DNA of 64,000 nt from Antennarius striatus (Eukaryota > Chordata > Actinopteri > Lophiiformes > Antennariidae): positions 5,385,001 through 5,449,000 of the forward strand of contig NC_090794.1 in NCBI RefSeq assembly GCF_040054535.1. The letters are read 5' to 3'. Position numbers and translations under genes: made by a program. A model generated the notes under the pieces. The model was not told the DNA's origin and searched no databases. It worked only from the letters and a program-made list of their open reading frames with translations. This document shows, piece by piece, positions 24,442-36,048 of the stretch; position 1 is the first letter of the stretch; each line of letters starts with the position of its first letter.

Positions 24442-25068
24442 CTCTCATCCATAGGCGTTGTTGTAATCGTATAGTATTTGTGTTTAATTACAGTAACATA
24501 ACATGCACACAATAATCACATTCAACATTCACATTCAGTCTCATGTATTAGTAAGCCACAGCCAGCTCAACCTAACTCCATACTGTGGTGCTCTGCTGCC
24601 CTCCTCTGGCGATCACACAACATAGCAGGCACCATCTAAGTCATGATGAACAAGGCAGTCAGAGCAGTGACGTGCGGTCAGGGGAGGCCGTGAGAGAGAA
24701 AAAAAAAAAGAAAAATGGAAGAAATAAATTAAATGGTTATATTTATCCAGTGATGAGTATTATAAAGTTATTTTATGTTCAACATGATCAATTTTAGGTT
24801 ATTTTTACTCAAAATTGCTGAATTAGCCGAGCCTCACAATGGATTGCGCAATGGCTCGGCTAGCTGTGCTGGTATTGCTATACAGTGAGACCGTAACGTT
24901 ATCGCTCTATATGTCACTATTAAAATGTTCAAACACGTTTTCTCTATGAACTAAATTTCCATAATTTAGCTAATGTATATAATGTAGTGTTTTTTGTCAA
25001 CAACTGCATGAATGTAACTTCTTTCTTGAGTTGAGCGGTCCAGAAACCGCTGTGAGAAGGAACTACCT

Positions 25069-25091
25069 GAGGCACGACGATGTCGTGCCTC
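25069..25091. repeat. perfect 10-bp inverted repeat, intergenic
   Basis: Arms GAGGCACGAC and GTCGTGCCTC are separated by three bases. It may be part of a transposon remnant. Confidence 0.8.
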
Positions 25092-26797
25092 ACTGGTAGG
25101 GGGCGCTGGTGATCCCGGGGATTCGAAAAGGAGTTTTCTTCCTCGGCAGTAGAAGAAGTGGCAGCAAACTACAGCCATTCATTTGTTTTCCGCTCGCCGT
25201 GCCTTACTAAAAATAAATAAATTTTTTCGCTGCTTTTGTTCAGAAGGAGCGGCGCATGGACTTCATTTATAAGTAAACGTAACATATAAACAAACATGTA
25301 GGTAACAACATAACGTGTTTTTGATCAAATGTGCTTATTCGTATCTTAGTTTGTACGTGCAAATAATTTTAAAAATAAGCCACTCACTGTTGATAATTCA
25401 ATGGTGAATAAACTACACTGTAGGTCCAAATGTTTGTAAATCAAATTATGAGATCAGTGCCCCACCAGCCGTGAACCTCACCGTACCCTCACTGCATTTA
25501 AATGAGGATCAGGTGTGTTGGTACTCATCATCATCGGTGTCAGGTGCTATCTGGGTAGGCGCATCCGTACAGAGTCCGCTGTTTGACGGTGCGCTGTCCA
25601 CAAACCGGCCGTTTCCTGTGCGCTTCCCCGAAGCGAGTGAGCCGCCGAGGCGGAACTGCGCGTGTTAAGGCCGGATCCGCCCCGGCGTCGGGTGCTACGT
25701 GGGTGAACAAGTCAATCAAATAATAACAATGAGAGGGAGCTCAGAGCTCGTTTCTCTGCCCCATCTCTGGGTAACGAGAAACAATAAAAACCGAAGTGTT
25801 CCGGACGTCCAGTCTGCTCCGTAGCTTGGTTTTGGTTGAGGTCACTGGAGAAAATCCTGTTTCACAAACACAGGTTGGAAACGGAAGCGGAGTTTTCAAT
25901 GGTTTTTGGGCGATCTCAGATTATTCTGCCATGATTTTAATGCAGTTCTCATCTCGTTTTCCACGGAACTCTTGTCTTTATATACAATGAGAATAAATTT
26001 CATTCTTTTTTTTTCGCCAGACACTGACGCCAGTTTTTGGTCGCGCTGACAGCCGGTGGGAAAACTTAGAAGTAGAAGTCGTCCTCCAGGACTGGCGTGA
26101 GCCTGTCTGCAGGTCTCCTCCATCCTGTCGTTGCTATGCTAATAAACGTATTGATCAATTTATGCGGTTACGTATGGATGGAGATTTGGACGCGTGTCTA
26201 TGTCCACCCGGCTACGTGTGGACATGACAAGTCATCTGTGATGACACACGTCATCTGTGAAATGTTTTCCACGCTTCATCATCTCTCGGGGTGCAACAAA
26301 ATCTGTGATCAATCCACTTCTTTAATCTTTGCGCTCCTCTATAATTTCTCCAGCCGCACTTTACCTCTCAATCCCAACTACAGGCAACATGCAAGCAAAT
26401 GATTCGGTCCATTCTTCCTCCATCCTCTGTTCTAATCAGCTATCTTTCTATTTCTCTCCTTTGGGATCCATGGCCCATCTCACAACCACCGGTTTATTTA
26501 CAACAGTCACCAGACTGGCAGAGCGTCGCACTGAAACGTGTTCCAGGCTATGACGCAAATCCTCTAGCCAAAAATGCTGAAATGTATGCCTAATAGTTAT
26601 ATTCAAGAAAATGTCACTAGAAAGTGTTAAAAGTTTTGTTTTGCAAAGAATTTTAGCTATGAGTGTCATATCTGTCCTTCATTTGCTTCTTTTCAGCATT
26701 TTTTTGTGTGTGTTTCACCTCCAGGGAGAGATGCGATCCCTGCTCCAGTCTACACCATAAAACCCTACTGTATTTTCTCAACGAACGTTGTGCGTGC

Positions 26798-26847
26798 ACA
26801 CACACACACACCCACACACACACCCACACACACACAGACACACACTC
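26798..26847 (+). repeat. (CA)n, intergenic
   Basis: A 50-base CA tract with CCC and GA interruptions. Confidence 0.93.
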
Positions 26848-27217
26848 ACTAAACACCAGTGATGTTTTGTAACAAAAGTCTCTTCGAACAGATTAAAACA
26901 AATACATGAAATTAGATGAACGTCCACCAACAATATGCACTAACACCCTGTTGCAATCTTGTACTTAAAGAAAATTGGGGGGAAAAGCTTAAAACAAATT
27001 TTTTTGATTCATACAAAAAATGAAATTTGAACACCAAAATTTCAATATATATTGAAGCCAGTTTTCTTCATTTGAAATCACTTGTTTACAGTTGAACCTC
27101 CACTGCAGCTCTCACTCTCCAACATGCGGCGTCTTCTGAGGATAAACTGTTGCATCCAGGAAACTTGTGACAGGGTTTCAGGGCAACAGTTCATTCAAAA
27201 GACGAAACAACAATGTT

Positions 27218-27775
27218 TCACATCAACAAACCTGCAAGAAAATAAAGAAGTGAAAGAACTACTATTCATTGTTGTAATATTAAATTACTGCATACTTTTG
27301 ACAAACACTGAATTGTTAGATTTATGAATATTTTGCTATTTATTGATTTCCATTTTTTTCCTGCTTGGATGAAGGATTTAACTAACCAGGAGTGTCAATA
27401 ATGATTCTTTTGGTTATTTTCATGACAAGCTTGAAAATATGGCAAAACTGTAAAAATTGTTATCAGGATTTTTTTAGGATTCTAAAGAAGAAAACATGCA
27501 GCTGTTATTGTTTTGCTTTGAAAACTATTAAAATGATAAACACACACAAAAAAGCAATGGCTGATGAATGTGTGAAGTGATTAACATATACTGTACATCC
27601 ATGTAATGTCAATAAACGCATCATACAATGGTTTCTCTTACAGTGTCTTGCTCCAGACACTCCGATGCTTTTTGGCACCTCCCCCCCTTCTTGTTCAGAC
27701 TCGCAGTCACAGGCTTCATCTTCATACTCTTCTTCACTATCAGGAGCCGCGTCACGGGGACTTTGCTCCTTCAGT
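27218..27775 (-). CDS. tdrd15: Tudor gene 3' coding exons
   Basis: Exon 27775-27642 follows CCCTTAG and reads LKEQSPRDAAPDSEEEYEDE then ACDCESEQEGGEVPKSIGV, an acidic tail. It ends at a GTAAGAG donor. A consensus acceptor (TTATTTTCTTGCAG) at 27232 then gives a four-codon last exon (CLLM stop). The acidic exon is well supported by frame and splice sites. The last exon is less sure, since read-through of 27642 to a stop at 27505 is the alternative. Confidence 0.7.
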
Positions 27776-30700
27776 CTAAGGGAAAAAATAAAATTTCTGG
27801 CAGTTAATGATTTTAATTTCCAAACTGTCAAAACAGATTAATATTTAAAACCCTTTCTATGTCATCTTTTATTTATCCTCAACAAACTGACAGTAGAACA
27901 CTGCTCAAGTTTGGAATTTAAAAATGCATGCATAAAGAGGAATGGAGTATAATATCCAACAGAAATATATAGAATTTTCATGGAACACATTTTTATCCTT
28001 TAGATTCAATACCACCTTAATTTATTAACTCAAATAATGGCTTTTCAAGAAAAAACACTCTTATTTTCATACTGCTTGACTTTATCACATTCCACGCCGC
28101 AAATAAAATTCCGATTACTTCTAACAGAGCAGTAGAGATGACTTCAGCATGCTTTAATCAAAGATTAGCAGAAACACATAAGAGTTATTAGATCATACCT
28201 CACTCCGAGCAGGCTGTCTGTGTAACTGGCATGTCCAGCATTCACCAGTTCTGTGGCAACATGGAGGTCATCGGTCAGAATGTCCACTCTCCATCTGGTG
28301 TTTGACACAAGCTCCCGGAAGAAGATCCGTAGGCTCTTCTGGTACATACACTGCTCGAAGAATACGGCCGCCTCATGAGTCCACTGCCCATCAGCTCGAA
28401 CGGGCTCCACCCCTCTCAGGCAGCAAGGGTATAACACCTTTGGCAATTTTGCTATCTCCACTGGAAGTCTTCTGAGCTTAAAGCAGTTTTTGGAAGAGAT
28501 GCTTTCATAATGACCATAATCCACAAGGTTTAGGATCACTGTGGTGTCACATTGTACGATTTCTGCCCTGCACCACTTGTTTTTAGTATTTGACTCAAAC
28601 AGGCAGCCAGTGCCAGGGACCAAGTCGGCTTCAGGAAGATGACACATCTGCCCAGACATGCTGTTCAACATTATGGATATTTTGTTCATGATATGCAGAG
28701 CGTCCTCCAGAAAAACATAAAAGTCAAAGGGAGTGTTCGCTGTAGTGGCACAGCCAGAGTACATTCTGTCCAGAACAACAGGAGCAACGGCAAATTCCTG
28801 AGGCTGACTTGTGTCCAACAGACCCGCATTCTCACTTTGGCTTTCAGAGGGCGGTGAGATCTTCTTCTCATTCTGCTGCAGCGCAACTGTCATTTGGTGA
28901 AAGGCAAAAACTCCATTCATTATTATTTCCACTCTCCAAAGTTTATCAGAGTCTGAATAACACACAAACATCAGCTTGATGTCACTGCCCATCAATGGTT
29001 TGAGTGCTTCACACCACCACTTGGAAGTATCCTCTTCTTTGCCAAAGCCCAAACAATTCACCTTACACAAAACTGCAAGGTCAGGGACTTTTGTCAGGTT
29101 GCCACCCTGTTGTCTGATCGAGCAACTCAAAATTTCGTCTGTTATTCCATAGTCCACGAGTAGGACCTGGCATTTTCCCTGGGATACAGTTTGAACGGAA
29201 GCCCTGTGCCACTCCTTGGTGTTTTCTACCTGAACCAAGCACTTGAGGCCTTGTTTGACATCCTTCTCAGACACCAAGCTGTACTTGTACAGGTTGTTAG
29301 CTATATGGCTTTGTAATGCAGGAAGTAGTTCACTGGCCCTATTTAGTCTGATGTAAAAGGATCCATTACAAAGTACTGTCAGGATTTTACAATTCTCTGT
29401 TTCTTTAGCATGAACAGCAAGACTCATCAATTTATTTGTGCAGTCATTCTTGGGTTTGTTAGAGCATTTCACGGTTTTAGAATGGATTTTGTGTCTGAGG
29501 TGTTTTTTATGGGGCCTGAACTTTATATTCACTTTTGATGACCGTGTGGCAACTTGTCGTGTCAGTTTGGGCGATGGCAACATCTGAATGTTATTCTCTT
29601 CTTTTTTGATTTCAGTGCTACTTTCAACAGAAGCTTCAAGCGGTGGCGGAGGATCAACTACACTATCAAGAACCTGAATCTGGACTACCCAATGAGCTCC
29701 ATACTGATGAACAAAATCAACCATAAGAGGCTTCTCCATTACAGCGTCAACGAAAGAAGCATCATTTTTGTAAATGCTTGCATCTAATAGGGAGCATGGT
29801 ATGCTAAACCTTGGCTGTGAGAGATGCTCTTTCGGTAAGGCATAGATCTTGTCTTTCATAATCACTGCTGAGTTTCCGTAGTCCACAAACTCAATTATGA
29901 AAGAGCTTCTTTCATAGCCTTTCACAGTAGAACGATAGAAAGCGCCATCCTCCTCATACACCGCTAGAACAAGATCGTTGATTCTCAAAGTTGGAGAGGT
30001 CTTTAGGGAATCTTTGACGATGTCAGAGTTCAGGTCTTGGACCATTTTGAGAAGGGCAGGTTCATCTTCTGAGAGCTGGAGGAAAAAACTTTTGACTGAG
30101 TCAATGTGGGAAACAAAACACAGACCCCTGAAGCCTTTGGTCACTTTCATGTTTGGCAAACAGGAGAGCAGAGGGATCTCTGATGTCTCTGTATATTGTG
30201 GTTGGTCTGACTTCACATTAGTATCAGGAGTCTCTCTTTTTTCTTTAATGTCAACGTTTTCTTGAGGGATCTCTGATTCCTCTGTATATTGTGGTTGCTC
30301 TGAATTCACATTTGTATCAGGCATTTCTCTGTTTTGTTTACTTTCAGAGTTTTTCTGAGGGTTTACTTGGCAGTTCTCTGTTTTGACCAGGTTTTGTGCT
30401 TTTACATTTGAATTTTGTGTCTGGGTTTTACCACGAACATATGTTTTGGTGTTTTGTTTCTTTCTGTAGGGTCCAGAACTAATTTGACTCCTTCGGTGGA
30501 TATCTGATGTGATAGACCTTTGAGAATGTCCTCTGTGTTGATTCTCCCACTTGTTGGAAGTATTTTTGTTTCTGTGGTGGGGATATTTTTTTTCTGTCTT
30601 CGTTCTAAGATCAAAACTCACAACAGACTTTAGTTTAGGTGTAATACTGGCTATGAACTTCTTTACCTTCTTATTGATGTTAACTCCGCCATCGAACAGT

Positions 30701-33700
30701 TCAACATCAAATGCACCATCTTTGGCCCTTCCTATTATCTGGACTTTCACCGTCTTATTAAGGAGGGCATCATTCAGCCACTCCTTGACAACTGCATAGA
30801 ACTCCTTCTTGGACACCGACGCAAGGTTACATTTTATGGCCTGCATTGGTGTGCACAACAACTCACCACAATCTCTAGGGATAAACATTATTTGGGTCTT
30901 CTCTGATATGTATGTGTTTCCATAATCCACAAAAAACACACTGACATGAAGAGATGACTGCACAGGAAGTGCCACTCCCCTGTACCATTCACCATCCAAA
31001 AATTTTGCCAGGCACAGCTTCCCTCCAACATCTCTTGAACTAGCCTGCCTTATTTTATGAGTCTGGTCAGAGATTTTCTTTTCAAGCTCTTTGACAATGT
31101 TGCTGTTTCTCACAAGTTGGCAGTAGACATCCCACTGACTGCTAACATGAGTTACATAGACTAGTTCATCTTTTCCAGGCCTTAAATCGTATGAAGAGAA
31201 GACAAACGACTCTGGCAACTCTGATAGTTGCTTTGTTGACACTGTCACTTCTTTTGCCAGACCCTGTTGCAAAAGCAACTTTGTTATGCTCTGATTGGTT
31301 TTGGTGTTGCAGATGTCTACAACACTACACAGCCCTTTGTCTTTAACATTCACCTGGGAAATGACTTGACATCGTAGATCACAGGTGCTGTCGCAGACAA
31401 AGTCTTTCAGGATGCGACACACCTCTGGACTCCAATTACCGTAGTGCTGGGGGTCCGCAGGTTCGATCAGGTTGTGAAGACTGCACCAGAAAGCTTGTCT
31501 TTCCAAATTAACATATTCTGGCATTATTGCTTGAAGTCTGCTGTCTTTGATGTGGATGGTATGACCATAGTCAACCAAAATCACTTTGGTATGATCTCTC
31601 TCCTTTTCCATGATGACAGCCCTATACCACTTTCCATCTTGAGGTGATTGGGCAACACAACATAAATCCTCTGATTGGAGGGGGACTGTGTGAGTTGAGT
31701 AATATTGTTGGACTTTATCCATCAGGTCCTCCAAAGCTGGAACACCGTCCAGAGGCTGGCACCAGAAATCTGATGGTGTGTTGATGTCAGAACAGCACAC
31801 AGCAAACTCAAACCCAGGTTTGATGTTTTGTAACTTGAAGCAAGGAAGAGCTTGGGCCATCTGAGTTTCATCCATGTGGTTTTCCTCTTCGTCATCACAA
31901 AATTTCAACTGCTTTATATTCCCATTAATATGTGATGTCACATCTGTGTTATTTTGCATCAAGAGATTAATGGGAAGTTTGTTCCAGTATTGTGCTTGAT
32001 TTGAAGAGATCATGAGTTCAGTGATATTTTGCTTGCTTCCACTTCCAACGTCACAGAGATCAACAATGCATTTGTTTTTTGTCAGCTGGAGGACATGGAC
32101 CTGCACAGCTTTGTTTGACACAGCCATTCTGAAAAAGTCAGAATTGGCATTGGTCCATTCACCTTCGAAAGGTATAACATTGACAAGAGAACAACAGAAA
32201 GCAAACGCTGGTTTGCTGGCAACTGTCTTTGGTAGCATTTTAATGAACCTGTGTGGCACTTTCTCAATGTTCCCAAAATCCATAAAAAGGACTTCAGATC
32301 CACCCTCAAGAGTGTCTGTCACTACAGCCCTGTAGAAATGCATGTTTTTCTCATAAAGAGCGCTGCATATGGTCCCAAGCTCAGGATTCCACAGTACATC
32401 ATCTTCCAGTTTTACTTTGCTGAAGTGGTCTGCAATTTCTGTCATAACTTCTTCAAAGTCATCATTACTTTTTTCAGTCCTGATCCAGAAGTGGTTTGGA
32501 TCCTGAATATGTTCAACATAACCCATAAAGACAGAGTCCAACTGCACCTCTTCTGCTTCCAATGTTTTAACTAAGGCTTCACGTATGACTGCTTCTTGGT
32601 ATAAATAAACATACTGAAATGACTCAATGTCAGGCTTAACAATAATTTTAGGAACCTCTTGAAAAGGCTCAGGTTCCTCTACACGAGGACCTCCATCACT
32701 GGTCACTGTGACAGAGTAGAGATGCTTTTCTTCATCAAAACTTATGATTTCCACATCCAACACTTTCCCAAGTAGACCTGCCTTAAGAAATCTCAACTGC
32801 TGAGCTTTGACTGACTCATTCTGGTCACTCCTGAATGAGCAGGGCAAGGCCATGAAAGGCATTGAATCAAAACCAGGTGGCAAACTGTGGACGTTCTCAA
32901 CGGTGACAGATTCAAAGTATCCATAGTCAACAAACAAAACTCTGACTTGTGAATTGAATGAGTCAGACTGAACAAAACCTCTGTACCATTCTCCATCTTT
33001 GCTTTTAACTGCGCACAGTGAGCCCAGGTTTTCTGGAGTCTTGTGATTGTATTCTTTGTTTCTGAACTCACAAATTGCAGCCAGCCTCCTGGACATTTGC
33101 AAAAGTTCTGTTCTGATACTGGATAGCTGACAATAAAAGAGCCCTTGGTTGACAGCAGCAGTTACACGCATCTCAGCACGAGCCCCACAATTCAATCTAG
33201 GACCACAGAATGACAGAATATCTTGATATCTCTGCAAACCAAATGATTTGAGGCAAATCTCTTGGCCTCTTTGGTTTTCAATAAGTAAATCAGGAACCAA
33301 TACTAACTGGTTCTTCTGTTTCAGCGGTGCCTCTATGAGCATCTCAACCAAGAGGAGGAAAGTATTTGTGTCCACATGCCTCCCAAACCCATGTTTCACA
33401 AGGTCAGTGTTGATGTCAGGAACTTCTAGTAAAAGTAAAAGTACTTTATGTGGAAGGAACGCTTGGATGTAACCTTTGACATTTTTTCCAATCTGTGTTG
33501 AGAAGTAATCCTCAATTACAGAATTAGAACAACTTGGAGGTAACAGTACATTTGCAAGAAAGCCAAAAACTATTTTGGGAGGCAGGATGAACAAGTCATT
33601 TGAACAGGAAGATATTCTAGCCATGTCAACATTTAAGACATTACCATGATCGATGAGGAAAACTTCAAACAAGTCCCCTTTTTGGTTCTGAACTCTTCCT

Positions 33701-36037
33701 CTGTACCAGTGAGCTGAATTCAGGTCCTCTACGAGACAGACTTCTCCAAGATTTACTGCCGCTTTGGTTTTTGGCACGTTCTGTATTTCAACTTGCAGGA
33801 CGTCATAATCAGATTCACATATGTTAAGGTACTGTCCCTGGAAATGTATTAGGGTTGCATCAGGACTCCAGTCCAAGTGAGTTAACTTGAGGTCCACGGA
33901 CCAACAGGCACATGGTTCAGATGAATCAACCCTGTAAATATAAGCGATTTATAGTTTGGTCAGTCCCAAGTCCCATTTCAGAATTTGTGTGTAACAATAT
34001 CAAATATTACAGTAATGAGTTTTGGAGTCAATGCCCGCGTATGAACTTTGTGTTAGGTTTATTTTCATAAGTATTTACATCAAATTTTAGCAATTGCTAA
34101 CGTAACTACAATGAAAACAAAGATGAAACATGGGCTGTAAACGCATAGTAAAATTTAAGAATTTACTGTGACCTTCTAATTGCAGGTAAGTATATAAGCC
34201 ATATGTGGCGGCCCACTTGAGGGCATTCCACTGACTTTTCTTAAAAAGCCTCAAAATATACAACTACAAATTATAAACTCATCCTATAACTTGGCAGCAA
34301 GTTATAGGATGACTACTTTTAACTACTTCTGAACTGCACACTAAAACAAATATAATTAATTATGCATTTACCTAAATGAGACACATATTTTAATTTAACC
34401 AAGAATAGGCAGCATTTACTTTTGGCCCATTTTCTTTACTTACTTCTGAAGTTCTGAGCACTCTGTCGACTGCATGGCACCCGCTTCATTAACTATCAAT
34501 AAAAATAGCAAGAAATAAATGTACCTCATTTCATGAACAGAACATTTATGAACAACACAAAAACAAGCGTTTATGTCAAATATTAAAGTTGTTAACCTTT
34601 CTTCAGCTCTACCTAGGCCTGTTACAACTATAACACAATTTTAATCAGTTACATGAGCTAAATATAATTGTTTTGCATGTTAGTCACATTTATTAGTAAA
34701 TTTAAAAAAACCTCAAAACAAAAAAGCAAAATGAAAAAGAATCAAAATTTCACCATCATGGAATTAATTGGTGGCATTTATGAACATAACTGTTTGCATA
34801 TAAATAATAACAACTGTTATTATTTACCATTTAATGGTCATGTACTTGACTTAATTTTTATACAATCTATTTTTGGTGTTCATGTCTTTTTTGTCTATCA
34901 GTTATATCGATTGGAAACCACCTACAGGCATATTTGTAATATTTCATTTTTGGTTTTACAAATATAAATAATCTGACTTTATATAATGTTTACATCTTTT
35001 AGCTACAAAACAATTTAACACCTAGAATGCTTTACAGGCATATTTTTTATATAAATTTAATCAAACTATAAATAGAAATAAAATCCAAGCTGTTTTCGTT
35101 AGCAAGATGATTCACGCCAATTATTATAATAATAACACTAAGCCAAAGAAGTGCAATAAATACATTTAACAATGCTGGGACTTATTTGTCATTAGAATTA
35201 CTTACCTTAATAAAAACTCTTGTAAAAAAAACTGTTCCATGAGTAAGACAAGAACTAGGAGACAAAAACTTAATGAGAATAAAGCTATACTGTATTGCAT
35301 ATTACTGAGGTAAAAACAAAAGTCCTAAAAACTTCAAGCTTGTAGGAAAAAAGACACCAATTTTATATTCGGATACTGTATGAACACAGAGAACACGTTT
35401 ATTAGGGCTTTGCTTTGATTTGTATATTTTCCATTCACTAACATGCAGTTCTTAAATCACACCACTTTGCTAACTTTATGTCCAGTCGCCATTATCGACG
35501 GCACTTATATAAATGAAGTCACCGCGTGTTGCTGTATATGAATGATTTTCTGTTACAATATTGCGTCGCATCATAATATTTCGAAACTCTCATTCAAATT
35601 GTTGGATAAAATTTTGTTAATTTAATGAAAATCACTAAGCCTAAATGTGCAGCTAGCTTGTATCGATTAGACAATTAGAAATTTGTTTAGTTTACTGATC
35701 CGTAAGCAATTAAGAATAATTTCATGATGCTGTCATTTCTCAACTAATTTCTTGAAATACTGTAAAAGAATGTCTGGATGAACCAAACTCCATTAATTTC
35801 ACTTTTCATGTCGAGTAAAAATTGACGGAAAAAGTTTTTAAAAAAAAATATCTTAGCAAAAGGCTAACACTCTGCTAATGAACGCTGACGCAGAAACTAA
35901 TTTCACGACAATAGAAAGGCTGGTCGTTCAGGCTCCGTGATGGCTGTTTATGTTAAATTACCCTCCATGACTGAAAACTCCCACGTCTTTCTGACTACAG
36001 TTACTTCAGTCACGGTTATCCCACTCTTACCTGTCAT
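27218..36037 (-). CDS. tdrd15: multi-Tudor germ-granule protein, Tdrd15-like, complete gene model
   Basis: The model has coding exons 36037-36031, 34492-34444, 33931-28199, 27775-27642 and 27231-27218, 5937 bases in all (1978 residues plus stop), and every join keeps frame. The protein has eight Tudor modules with the WYR...DYG signature. Tudor proteins of this class bind dimethyl-arginine on PIWI proteins and organise nuage/germ granules. Length (human TDRD15 is about 1930 residues) and a complete eighth extended Tudor close to the C-terminus favour TDRD15. TDRD6 is collinear through the first six modules but has a long acidic insert before its last module, which is absent here. The TDRD6 alternative remains open. 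If exon 27775 is not spliced at 27642, the frame runs to a stop ending at 27505 with a 46-residue different tail. Confidence 0.85.
28199..33931 (-). CDS. tdrd15: giant Tudor exon (8 Tudor modules)
   Basis: This is a single 5733-base exon. Counting from the GTG codon at 33897, Tudor modules lie at about residues 48-105 (HWYRG, DHGN), 290-345 (EWYRG, DYGY), 505-560 (HFYRA, DFGN), 742-800 (KWYRA, DYGH), 958-1010 (EWYRG, DYGN), 1307-1360 (AFYRS, DYGN), 1550-1600 (EWHRA, DYGI) and 1763-1815 (KWCRA, DYGH). A Lys/Asn/Gln-rich low-complexity linker with two near-identical repeats (PDTNVNSEQPQYTE and PDTNVKSDQPQYTE) separates modules five and six. The exon is open to an acceptor (ATTTACAG) at 33932. 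GTG at 33897 is not the start. The donor GTATGA is at 28198. Confidence 0.96.
34279..34312. repeat. perfect 15-bp hairpin, Tudor gene intron
   Basis: Arms 34279-34293 and 34298-34312 are exact reverse complements around a GCAG loop. It lies in the 0.5-kb intron between 5' exon 2 and the giant exon. Confidence 0.9.
34444..34492 (-). CDS. tdrd15: Tudor gene 5' coding exon 2
   Basis: A 49-base exon lies between an acceptor (TTTTTATTGATAG) and a strong GTAAGT donor at 34443. It reads NEAGAMQSTECSELQ, with partial codons at both ends, and joins the giant exon as LQK-VDSSEPCACWS. An ATG at 34475-34473 inside it is an alternative start that would shorten the protein by eight residues. Confidence 0.75.
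36031..36037 (-). CDS. tdrd15: Tudor gene 5' exon with probable start codon
   Basis: ATGACAG is followed by a strong GTAAGAG donor at 36030. The two-and-a-third codons join exon 34492 in frame as MTV-NEAGAMQ. The ATG has G at -3 and A at +4. A short uORF overlaps it (see separate entry). If the transcript starts elsewhere, translation could begin at 34475 instead. Confidence 0.6.
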
Positions 36038-36048
36038 GGCCCCCCCAT
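36034..36048 (-). CDS. four-codon upstream ORF overlapping the Tudor start codon
   Basis: On the minus strand ATG GGG GGG CCA TGA runs from 36048 to 36034. Its stop overlaps the main ATG as ATGA. The uORF ATG has G at both -3 and +4, a stronger context than the main start. It matters only if the transcript begins upstream of 36048, which cannot be read here. Confidence 0.45.
   Translation of the reverse strand: MGGP

Larger units (their letters stand above)
23912..27217. other. intergenic spacer between convergent afdn and Tudor gene ends
   Basis: No gene is recognisable apart from the tRNA at its left edge. It holds a short fish-repeat fragment (24391-24441), a patch that looks transposon-derived (about 24570-25100, with a perfect 10-bp inverted repeat at 25069-25091), a CpG-richer patch at about 25550-25700, and a (CA)n tract at 26798-26847. 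The downstream part probably includes the Tudor gene 3'UTR. Confidence 0.6.

Noticed and set aside
28165..28198. Apparent C-terminal residues YDLITLMCFC of the Tudor protein
   Set aside because: They lie past a GTATGA donor in intron sequence. The acidic exon at 27775 joins in frame.
33895..33897. GTG as start codon of the Tudor protein
   Set aside because: The frame continues upstream to a clear splice acceptor at 33932, and in-frame upstream exons with ATG and matching phase were found.
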